Shown here piece after piece: positions 54,084 to 61,422 of a stretch of DNA of 64,000 bases; positions within the stretch are counted from its first letter, which is position 1, and every line of letters starts with the position of its first letter. The notes below the pieces were generated by a model. The model had not been told where the DNA came from and did no database searches. It worked only from the letters and a program-made list of their open reading frames with translations. Source of the DNA: Dyella_B jejuensis (lineage in GTDB: Bacteria; Pseudomonadota; Gammaproteobacteria; Xanthomonadales; Rhodanobacteraceae). Both the position numbers and the translations under genes were made by a program. The stretch spans positions 62,001-126,000 of the forward strand of contig NZ_JADIKJ010000010.1 in the NCBI RefSeq assembly GCF_044904675.1. The letters run 5' to 3'.

Positions 54084-55664
54084 ATGACTTGGCAAGGCCG
54101 GACCGCACTTAGCTTCATGCTCGCGCTTTGCGCGCTGGGCCTCGGCGCTTGTTCGGCAGTGCGCGAGGACTATGTGAAAAAACCTTCGACCGCGCTGCCG
54201 CCCGCCACGCAGACGGCATACGGCCGCTACATCCAGGCCGAAGTCGGGCAGCATCCGCAGGATTCGGGTTTTCGCCTGCTGATCAAAAGCACCAATGCGC
54301 TGATGAGCCGGATCGCATTGATCGACCGCGCCAGGCAATCGCTCGACATGCAGTACTACATCTTCGCCAACGACGCGACCGGCCGCCTGGTAATGCAGCA
54401 CATGCTGGCCGCTGCCGACCGCGGCGTGCGCGTGCGCCTGCTGATAGACGATATCGACATAAGCCACGAGACCAACGCCCTGGATGCGCTCGATTCGCAT
54501 CCCAACATCGAGGTGCGCCTGTTCAATCCTTTTTACACGCGCAATCCTTCGCTGCTGTCCAAGGCAATGCAGTTCCTTGCTGACGCCAGTCGTCTCAATC
54601 GCCGCATGCACAATAAGTCGTTCATCGTGGACAACGAGGTTGCCATCATCGGCGGGCGCAACATCGGCGACGATTATTTCCACGTGGGCAAGGACATGCA
54701 TTTCCGCGACCTGGACCTGATCGCCATCGGGCCGGTGGTACCGGAAGCGTCAAAGGCCTTCGATGCCTACTGGAATTGCGACGCGGCCTATCCGGTTACC
54801 GCGTTCCGCGGCCATCATGGAAAGCCTTACGACTTGGCGAAGCTGCGTGTGATGCTCGCGCATGACGCTCGCAAGTTCGCGCAATCGGATTATGCGCAGG
54901 CCGTCATCGACAAATTGCCGGATGGACCCTCCGCCGATAAACCGGGCAGCTGGTATTGGGGACCGGCGCGATTGCTGGCGGACCAGCCGGAGAAAGTCAC
55001 CGAACAGCGCGACGATCGTTCGTTGCGCATCGGCCCGAAAATCAAGGCCATCACCGACCAGGCCCAACACAGCCTGCTGCTGGTGGCACCCTATTTCATT
55101 CCCGGCGACGAGGGCGTGCGTTACCTGGGTCAATTGCAGCAACGCGGCGTATCGGTGCAGGTACTCACCAATGCGCTGGCCGCCACCGACGAACCAGAAG
55201 TCGACGCGGCCTATGCGCCCTATCGCCGTCCGCTGCTGGCCGAAGGCGTGGCGCTTTACGAATTGCGTCCACAGGGCGCCGCCAATCCACCCAGCGCAAA
55301 GGGGCGTTCTTCCGGCACCAGCCTGCATGCCAAGGCCATTGTGGTGGACCGGCGTTATACCTTTATCGGTTCCATGAACATGGACCCGCGTTCCAGGCTG
55401 CTCAATACCGAAATGGGCATCGTGGTGGATTCCCTGCCATTGGCCGATGCCGTGACCACGCAATTCTTCGACCGGGCCGTCTCGCCCGACAGCGCCTTCC
55501 GCGTGGTGCTGCTTGACCACCATGACGGGCAACCGGGCAGCGTGGCGTGGCAGGTGGCTTCCGGCGACGGCATGCTCATCGAGCATCACGATCCTGACAC
55601 CACGATCGGCAGGCGTATCGAAGCGAAACTGCTGGGATTGCTGCCGATCGATAGCCTGCTCTAG
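54084..55664 (+). CDS. Phospholipase D/cardiolipin synthase-type lipoprotein
   Basis: 526 residues from ATG 54084 (a GTG lies one codon earlier). The lipobox LGLGAC at residues about 17-22 marks a lipoprotein. Two HKD motifs are present: HNKSFIVDNEVAIIGGRNIGDDYF and HAKAIVVDRRYTFIGSMNMDPRS, each with His-Lys-Asp. This matches periplasmic PLD-family lipoproteins (cardiolipin synthase C-like) that make or cleave phospholipids. The stop codon (55662-55664) lies inside the left terminal repeat of the element at 55661, so insertion may have altered its C-terminus. Confidence 0.93.
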   Translation: MTWQGRTALSFMLALCALGLGACSAVREDYVKKPSTALPPATQTAYGRYIQAEVGQHPQDSGFRLLIKSTNALMSRIALIDRARQSLDMQYYIFANDATGRLVMQHMLAAADRGVRVRLLIDDIDISHETNALDALDSHPNIEVRLFNPFYTRNPSLLSKAMQFLADASRLNRRMHNKSFIVDNEVAIIGGRNIGDDYFHVGKDMHFRDLDLIAIGPVVPEASKAFDAYWNCDAAYPVTAFRGHHGKPYDLAKLRVMLAHDARKFAQSDYAQAVIDKLPDGPSADKPGSWYWGPARLLADQPEKVTEQRDDRSLRIGPKIKAITDQAQHSLLLVAPYFIPGDEGVRYLGQLQQRGVSVQVLTNALAATDEPEVDAAYAPYRRPLLAEGVALYELRPQGAANPPSAKGRSSGTSLHAKAIVVDRRYTFIGSMNMDPRSRLLNTEMGIVVDSLPLADAVTTQFFDRAVSPDSAFRVVLLDHHDGQPGSVAWQVASGDGMLIEHHDPDTTIGRRIEAKLLGLLPIDSLL

Positions 55665-56048
55665 GGATGCTCTGATCAATGCTACGCAGGCGGCATGATG
55701 TCCAGAAGGCTCGCAGAGTGTGTTGTGCGGCGCCGGGAAGACTGGCCGTCTTGCCAAGCCGCGCGGCGCACTCTGCGTGCCTTCTGGTCATCACCCCATC
55801 GCTTTAAATTCAATATGTTGGGGCCAGCTCTGTCTGTCCGCATCCCTTCCTCGCTCCTCAAAGCCGAGTGCATCCATGCACTCTCCCCGCGCGTGCGGCC
55901 CGTCGTCTCGACAGACGGCCAGTCTGCCTTCCTCGCTCCTCAAAGCCGGGTACATCCATGTACCCTCTCCGCGTGCGCCGACGAACCTATGGTCTGCGAA
56001 CAGACAGAGCTGGTGACGCCTACGTAGCATCGATCAGAGCATCCCTAG
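55661..56048. mobile_element. 388-bp element with 30-bp terminal inverted repeats, MITE-like (IS5-type target?)
   Basis: The left end 55661-55690 and right end 56019-56048 are inverted repeats matching at 28 of 30 positions; both begin CTAGGGATGCTCTGATC. Each terminus reads CTAG, fitting a YTAR-type 4-bp target duplication as known for IS5-family elements. No transposase gene is inside. The interior contains nested hairpins: 24-nt arms at 55697-55720 and 55769-55792 (22 of 24 paired), and 14-bp arms at 55824-55837 and 56000-56013 enclosing two direct repeats. Non-autonomous (MITE) status is inferred. Confidence 0.75.
55846..55965 (+). repeat. Two diverged direct repeats with covarying palindromes inside the element
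   Basis: A 21-nt identical leader (55846-55866 and 55928-55948) precedes palindromes GAGTGCAT-CC-ATGCACTC (55866-55883) and GGGTACAT-CC-ATGTACCC (55948-55965). Two base pairs differ between the copies and both differences are compensated on the opposite arm, so pairing, not sequence, seems conserved. Confidence 0.85.
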
Positions 56049-56278
56049 GCTTCTCTCGCGAAAAGGCGACCTGCCCGCACCCGGGCCGGCGGCGACTTTT
56101 CCGTGCCGCACGCGAAAAATGCCTCGAAAGCGTCTATTTTTTTCCTTCGCGATTCTGTACAAGTCACACCCATCGACCGGCGTTCTGCTGCCTGCTGCTG
56201 TGCAGCACCACATCGGCAGCATCATATCGCCGGTACACGGCCTGTTTTTTTGTTCCAGGCATTGGAGGGGAGGAGCCC

Positions 56279-56377
56279 ATGTCGAAACTGGCGCGCACCC
56301 TTACGACGACAGCATGCATGCCGGCGCGATACCTCGTGTCGGCGCGTGCGCGTCGACGCAACTGGATCAACGCATAG
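56279..56377 (+). CDS. Possible 32-residue small protein with strong ribosome binding site
   Basis: The ATG at 56279 follows a very strong purine-rich site, GGAGGGGAGGAGCCC. The frame reads MSKLARTLTTTACMPARYLV then SARARRRNWINA and stops at TAG. The product is basic, unlike any family I know. It lies in an otherwise gene-poor stretch (56049-56546) before the acetate transporter gene. It may be a leader or small protein, or a chance reading frame behind a Shine-Dalgarno-like sequence. Confidence 0.4.
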   Translation: MSKLARTLTTTACMPARYLVSARARRRNWINA

Positions 56378-56546
56378 CATATTGGCATCGGGACAAGCGA
56401 TCCACGCATGGATCGGCGCCGAACGCACCTCGGTTAAAGCGCTGAAGCAGCGCCGATAAGGGAAAGTTAGTTAGTGGCGTCCCGCTCAAGAGCCCGCGCC
56501 GCAAACGATGCGTTATACGCACGCCTACCTGTGGGAGGTCCCTGCA

Positions 56547-57128
56547 ATGAGCCACGAGCATGCAGTTGCGCGATTTTCGAATCCGGCGCCGCTAGGGCTG
56601 GCCGGCTTTGCCTTGACGACATGGTTGCTGAGCATGATCAACGCCGGCTGGTTCGCCGGCGACGCCATGAACATGGTGCTTGCCGTGGCCATGGCTTACG
56701 GCGGCACCGCACAGATGATCGCCGGCGTCATGGAACTGCCGCGCGGCAATACATTCGGCGCTACCGCTTTCGTCAGCTATGGCGCGTTCTGGTGGTCGTT
56801 CGCGCTGTTCGTGCTGTTCCTGCACGACAAGGTGCCGGCGGCCTTCGTAGGCTGGTATCTGTTTATGTGGGGCGTGTTCACGTTCTACATGTGGATCGGC
56901 ACGCTGCATGCCGCTCGCGCATTGCAGTTTATTTTCCTGGCGCTGTGGATCACTTTTTTCCTGCTGGCGGCCGGCGAATGGACCGGCATGAGCGGACTGC
57001 ACGTGGCCGGCGGCTACTTCGGCCTGCTCACCGCCTTGCTGGCCTTCTATCTGTCGGCCGCCGAGATCATCAACGAGGGGCACAAACGGGCAGTCCTGCC
57101 GATCGGCGCACCCGGCGCTTCACGCTGA
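56547..57128 (+). CDS. satP: Acetate uptake transporter (GPR1/FUN34/YaaH family)
   Basis: 193 residues from ATG 56547, with GGGAGG 8 nt upstream; the longer frame to 56508 was not used. The family motif NPAPLGLAGFALTTWLLS is followed by six membrane segments and MAYGGTAQMIAGVMELPRGN, where the E. coli protein has similar residues. It transports acetate or succinate across the inner membrane. It lies 47 nt upstream of the DcaP-type porin on the same strand, suggesting a coupled uptake unit across both membranes. Confidence 0.93.
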   Translation: MSHEHAVARFSNPAPLGLAGFALTTWLLSMINAGWFAGDAMNMVLAVAMAYGGTAQMIAGVMELPRGNTFGATAFVSYGAFWWSFALFVLFLHDKVPAAFVGWYLFMWGVFTFYMWIGTLHAARALQFIFLALWITFFLLAAGEWTGMSGLHVAGGYFGLLTALLAFYLSAAEIINEGHKRAVLPIGAPGASR

Positions 57129-57175
57129 CGCCTTCCATCACGATGTTCGAGAACGCCACGCTCAAGGAGCTTTCC

Positions 57176-58606
57176 ATGAAACGACATAGTCTGTTCCTGG
57201 CCCTCGCCACACTGGGCCTCGCTTTTACCGCTCCGGCTTTTGCGCAATCGGACAGCAGGGATGCGCAGATCAAGGCGCTCAAGGCACTCGTCGAAAAACA
57301 ACAGCAGCGGCTCGATCAGCAACAGCAGGATCTGCAACAGTTGCACGCCGCGCTCACGCAGCTGGAAACCCAGCAGACCCGGCAGCAGGCGCAAATCCAG
57401 CAGACGCAGCAGGTGCAGCAAGCGCAGGCACAAACCGTGGCTGCGGCGCCGGCCAAGTCGGCTCCTGCATTCACCAGTGCGCCGGGCCTGTCGGTGGCAT
57501 TCCATGGTTTCATCGATGCCACGGCTTTCAGCCAGAACCGGAGTTTCACCTACGGCAACGGCCAGAACGCCGAATATCCGGTGCCGGGGTCGGCCGGCAG
57601 CCTCAGCGGCGTGGATGTACGCAATACGCGCTTCTGGTTCGACCTCACCGGCGCAAAAATCGCCGGCGACTGGACCGGCGGCGCGCACCTGGAAATGGAT
57701 TTCTTCGGCGGCAACAACGGCACCGGCGCTTATGCCCAGCAGCAACCGCTGCCGCGCCTGCGCCAGGCCTACATGGTGATGGAGAACCCGGTGGCGGGCA
57801 GCACCATCAAGATCGGCCAGATGTGGGATCTGATGTTCCCGCTGGACGACTTGCCCGATTCGCTCAGCCACATCGCGTTTCCGTTGGGGTATGGCACTGG
57901 CATCATCGGCTGGCGCTTCCCCGGCATCGTGTATTCGCAGGATCTCAACCATGGTTCGGACGGCCCGGCATGGCGGCTGGATGTGGGCGGTTTCGAAGGG
58001 GCCTGGAGCAGCCCCGGCAGCCCGATCAACTACACCAGCGCCGGCAATGCCGGCTTCCGCCCGCAGATCGAAGCCAAGCTGCACGTGGAGCAGGAAAAGC
58101 AATGGATGCTGTTCGCCGCGGCGCATTGGAGCCAGATCAACCTGACCGGCGTGGGCGGCACCGAACCGGCGCCGGTCAAGCGTCAGTTTTCCAGCGAAGC
58201 GGTCGAGCTGGGTGGCCAGTGGACGCCTGGACCCTGGGTGTTCAAGAGCGTGGTCTACGACGGCAAGGGCATCGGGCAGATCTTCGGCGACCTGTCGCAG
58301 TTCGGCGATATCAAGGACAAGGGCGGGTACGTTTCCGGCGGCTACAATTTCACGCCCAACTGGAGCGCGCACCTGTTCTACGCCCTCAGCAAGCCCAGTT
58401 CCAATGACGTGTTCGCATGGTTGAACAACGGTTCGACCGGCCTGCTGAGGAATCGCCAGGTGGCCGCGAACGTGGAATATGCGGTGGGCGACTACGCATT
58501 TGCGCTGGAGTGGATCCACGCCATTCTCAACACCACCACCAATGGCGACAATCGCCTCGCCACCGGCGGCAACCAGATCAACGTAAGCGCCATGTACAAG
58601 TTCTGA
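57176..58606 (+). CDS. DcaP-type outer-membrane porin
   Basis: 476 residues from ATG 57176, with AAGGAG 7 nt upstream; the long upstream frame overlaps satP and was dropped. Signal peptide (LFLALATLGLAFTAPAFA). A Gln-rich coiled coil (about residues 25-95) precedes the beta-barrel, as in the DcaP family. The barrel shows alternating aromatic strands (FHGFIDATAFSQN, GGYVSGGYNFTPNWSAHLFY) and ends NVSAMYKF with a C-terminal Phe. DcaP channels carry dicarboxylates or other small acids. Pairing with satP suggests organic-acid uptake. Confidence 0.88.
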   Translation: MKRHSLFLALATLGLAFTAPAFAQSDSRDAQIKALKALVEKQQQRLDQQQQDLQQLHAALTQLETQQTRQQAQIQQTQQVQQAQAQTVAAAPAKSAPAFTSAPGLSVAFHGFIDATAFSQNRSFTYGNGQNAEYPVPGSAGSLSGVDVRNTRFWFDLTGAKIAGDWTGGAHLEMDFFGGNNGTGAYAQQQPLPRLRQAYMVMENPVAGSTIKIGQMWDLMFPLDDLPDSLSHIAFPLGYGTGIIGWRFPGIVYSQDLNHGSDGPAWRLDVGGFEGAWSSPGSPINYTSAGNAGFRPQIEAKLHVEQEKQWMLFAAAHWSQINLTGVGGTEPAPVKRQFSSEAVELGGQWTPGPWVFKSVVYDGKGIGQIFGDLSQFGDIKDKGGYVSGGYNFTPNWSAHLFYALSKPSSNDVFAWLNNGSTGLLRNRQVAANVEYAVGDYAFALEWIHAILNTTTNGDNRLATGGNQINVSAMYKF

Positions 58607-58679
58607 GGCAAGCGTGCTCCGCGTAACGAGGTTGCGCGGCGTTGCGCCGGATACCCATGCACCGGCATGGCGGAAATGG

Positions 58680-60164
58680 TCATTGGCTCGCGTGGCCGGC
58701 CGCTGCGGACGAACCGTACCCGCCGCCCAGCGCATCGATCAGGCGGATGGAAAGATCCATCTGCTGGCTTTGCAATACTGCCAGGCGCTCGTCGGCGAGC
58801 AGCAATTGCTGGCGGCTCGCCAGTGGCGTGAGCGGGCCGCTTACGCCGCCCCGGTACGCCGATAGCGCATCCTTCCAGCTTTTTTCCGCATCCTGCCTGG
58901 CGCGCTGTTCCAGCGCGATCTGCGTGCGCACCGAGGACAACGCGGAGACCAGATCGGCGACGCCGTTCACCGCGCTGATCAACAGGCTGTTGTAGTGCGA
59001 TACCGCTTCGTCGTAGCCGGCGTCGGCGCCGGCGAGATTCGCGCGCAGCCGGCCGCCGTCGAAGATCGGCAAGGTCAGCGCCGGCCCTGCATCGTAGGTG
59101 CGTGCCGGCAGTTGGAACAGGCTGGTGCTGCCACCGACGGCAACGAAGCCGGCCATCGCGCTGAGGCTGATGTTCGGCAGGAAATCGATGCGCGCGGCCT
59201 TGATGTCGCGCGCTGCCGCTTCGACCTGCCAACGCGCGGCCACCAGGTCGGCGCGACGGCCGAGCAGGTTCACCGGCAAGGTATCCGGCAGCGCGACCTG
59301 GCCGGGGTTGAGCATGCGCGGACGCGCGATGCGCAAGCCGCGATCGGGCCCCTGCCCCAGCAGCACGGAAAGACTGCTGCGCGCGGCATCGATGGCACGC
59401 GCGGCTTGCGCCTGCTGCTGCTGCGCGCTTGCCACCTGCGCATCGGCGAACGCTTCCTGCTGGGTCGTGCCGAGTCCGCCGGCAAGCAGCCGGCGCGTCA
59501 AGGCGAGGGTCTGGCTGGCGCGTTGCAGCTCCCCTGCGGCGACATCCTGCTGCGCGAAGGCGTAGCCGAGCGCGACATAGGCGCGTGCCACGTTGACGGA
59601 CAACTGGATCCGCGCCGCATGCGCTTCGATCTGCGCCGCGCGGCTGCGGCCGAGCGCCGCTTCCCAGGCAGCGCGCTTGCCGCCCCACAGGTCCAGATCC
59701 CAGGAAAAATTGGCGGTGGCGGATTTGCCCCAGGCGAAGGTACCCAGCGCGTAGCTCGGATAGATCGGATCCTTGCTGGAAAAGCGCGCGCCGATCAGGC
59801 TGGCATCCCATTCCGCCTGCGGCATGCGCGCGGCGTTGGCGCTATCGGCAACGGCCTGGGCCTGGCGTGCGCGCGCTTCGGCATCGGCCAGGTCTGGATT
59901 GTTCTGCAACGCTTCGTCGATCAGCGTAGCCAGCTGCGGATCGCCATAACCCACCCACCAGTCCTGCGCCGGCCATGCAGCGGGACTGAGCGGCACGCCG
60001 GCAAGGCTTTGCTCGCTCCTGAGCCGGGTCGCGTCCAGCGTCTTGCCGGTGGGGTGCAGGCCATCGGGCGTGGCGCAGCCGGCGAGCACTATGCACAGCG
60101 CGAGCACGGCGGCCACGGAATAGCGCACAGGCATGCGCGAAAACAGGTTCATGATCGAACGCAT
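58680..60164 (-). CDS. Outer-membrane efflux protein, TolC/NodT lipoprotein family
   Basis: 494 residues from ATG 60164; the first Met of the longer frame overlaps the HlyD gene. Lipobox VLAGC near residue 32 marks a lipoprotein of the NodT type. Two repeats of the outer-membrane-factor domain are seen, with LATLIDEALQNNPDLADAEA in the first and VNLLGRRADLVAARWQVEAA in the second. It would form the outer channel of the upstream HlyD/FUSC pump. It starts 7 nt after the HlyD stop. The last gene of this operon. Confidence 0.94.
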   Translation of the reverse strand: MRSIMNLFSRMPVRYSVAAVLALCIVLAGCATPDGLHPTGKTLDATRLRSEQSLAGVPLSPAAWPAQDWWVGYGDPQLATLIDEALQNNPDLADAEARARQAQAVADSANAARMPQAEWDASLIGARFSSKDPIYPSYALGTFAWGKSATANFSWDLDLWGGKRAAWEAALGRSRAAQIEAHAARIQLSVNVARAYVALGYAFAQQDVAAGELQRASQTLALTRRLLAGGLGTTQQEAFADAQVASAQQQQAQAARAIDAARSSLSVLLGQGPDRGLRIARPRMLNPGQVALPDTLPVNLLGRRADLVAARWQVEAAARDIKAARIDFLPNISLSAMAGFVAVGGSTSLFQLPARTYDAGPALTLPIFDGGRLRANLAGADAGYDEAVSHYNSLLISAVNGVADLVSALSSVRTQIALEQRARQDAEKSWKDALSAYRGGVSGPLTPLASRQQLLLADERLAVLQSQQMDLSIRLIDALGGGYGSSAAAGHASQ

Positions 60165-60171
60165 GGCATGT

Positions 60172-61194
60172 TCACCGCACCGCCGTGACCGCGGCGCCGC
60201 GCGCATCCGGGTGCACGATCAGAGTGGCGGTCTGCCCTGCCACCAGCACCGTATCGGCCGGCATGTGTTCGGTATCGATGCGCACGCGCACCGGCACACG
60301 CTGCGCCAGCCGTACCCAGTTGAAGGTGGGATCGATATTGGCGAGCAGGTCGTTGCCGACCGGATCGACAGCGCCGGCAATACCGCGGGCAATGCCTTCC
60401 ACCGTACCGTGCAAGCGCACGCCGCCGCTCATCAGGCGGATGTCGACCGGATCGCCGATGTGCAAGTGCGGCAGCTTGGTTTCCTCGAAATAGCCGTCTA
60501 CCCAGAACGAATGGCGGTCGATCAGCGCCAGCCGTGGCGCACCGGCACTGGCGTAGTCGCCCACACGTACCAGCAGGTTGGTGACGTAGCCATCGACCGG
60601 CGCGCGCACCTCGGTGCGTTGCACATTGAGTTGCGCGGTCGCCAGCGCGGCTTGTGCCTGCTTTACCGCGGCCAGCGCCTGCTGTTGCGCGGCCAGCGCC
60701 TGTTCCTGGCCGGCCTGCGCCCTGCTCAAGGTGGCCCGCGCGGCGTCGGCGGTGGCGCGGGCATTCGCACGGTCTTCGTTGGACACCACATCCGCCAATG
60801 CCTGGCGACGCTCCGATTGTGCCGCGTACATGTCGAAGTTGGAGCGGCTCTGCGCCGTACCGGCCCTGGCCGCATCGATGTTGGCATTGGCCGCGGCCAC
60901 CTGGGCCTGCGCCGCCGCGAGATTGGCCTTGGCCTGCTCCAGCGCATCGTCGTAGCGGGCATGGTCGATCACGAACAGCACGTCGCCTTGCTTGACGATC
61001 TGGTTGTCGACCACGTTGACCGCCGTGACCAGGCCGGAGACGTCCGGCGCGATGCGCACGACATCAGCGCGCACGCGCCCGTCGCGGGTCCATGGCGAAT
61101 ACATGTAGTGCCGCCACAACGCATACCCGATGATTACGGCTAGCAATACGACGATGGCGGTAATGGCGATGCGCAGGTACAGGGTCGTTTTCAT
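60172..61194 (-). CDS. HlyD-family membrane-fusion protein (EmrA/AaeA-like)
   Basis: 340 residues from ATG 61194 (GTG 61203 is an alternative). Single N-terminal membrane helix (LRIAITAIVVLLAVIIGYAL), biotinyl-lipoyl-like domain (VRIAPDVSGLVTAVNVVDNQ), long Ala/Gln-rich helical hairpin (about residues 80-180), then a beta-barrel with VRAPVDGYVTNLLVRVGDY. It bridges the inner-membrane FUSC pump and the outer-membrane factor. Spacing to the DUF1656 gene is 30 nt. Confidence 0.93.
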   Translation of the reverse strand: MKTTLYLRIAITAIVVLLAVIIGYALWRHYMYSPWTRDGRVRADVVRIAPDVSGLVTAVNVVDNQIVKQGDVLFVIDHARYDDALEQAKANLAAAQAQVAAANANIDAARAGTAQSRSNFDMYAAQSERRQALADVVSNEDRANARATADAARATLSRAQAGQEQALAAQQQALAAVKQAQAALATAQLNVQRTEVRAPVDGYVTNLLVRVGDYASAGAPRLALIDRHSFWVDGYFEETKLPHLHIGDPVDIRLMSGGVRLHGTVEGIARGIAGAVDPVGNDLLANIDPTFNWVRLAQRVPVRVRIDTEHMPADTVLVAGQTATLIVHPDARGAAVTAVR

Positions 61195-61224
61195 GAGGGT
61201 CACTGGCGAGACATTCGCCGTCAG

Positions 61225-61422
61225 TCAGTAGATCAGCAGCGCGACGCTGCCGAAGATGCAGACAAACAAAGCCAGCCGGAATAGCGCCGGGTGCCAGACG
61301 TATCGATAAAGGCCGTAGCGGCCAACGATCCAGTCGAACAGCACCAGCAAGGCCAGCGAGAGGATGAACCAGACCAGCAAGCCGGGAACGAGCGCGCCGC
61401 CGAGGGCGATTTCACGAGGCAT
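61225..61422 (-). CDS. DUF1656 small membrane protein (AaeX-like)
   Basis: 65 residues from ATG 61422, with AGGGAA upstream; the longer frame is not conserved. Two membrane helices (LVPGLLVWFILSLALLVLFD and LALFVCIFGSVALLIY) with the family motif ALFDWIxxRxG-like LYRYVWHPALFR in between. DUF1656 proteins accompany FUSC-type pumps (AaeX). The ATG overlaps the FUSC stop by 11 nt. Role in the pump is unknown. Confidence 0.9.
   Translation of the reverse strand: MPREIALGGALVPGLLVWFILSLALLVLFDWIVGRYGLYRYVWHPALFRLALFVCIFGSVALLIY

Noticed and set aside
55695..56027. 110-residue open frame inside the inverted-repeat element
   Set aside because: It spans hairpins and direct repeats, has no transposase motif or ribosome binding site, and is best explained by chance.
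56474..57175. N-terminal extension of the porin across satP
   Set aside because: satP has family motifs and the porin has its own Shine-Dalgarno and signal peptide at 57176.
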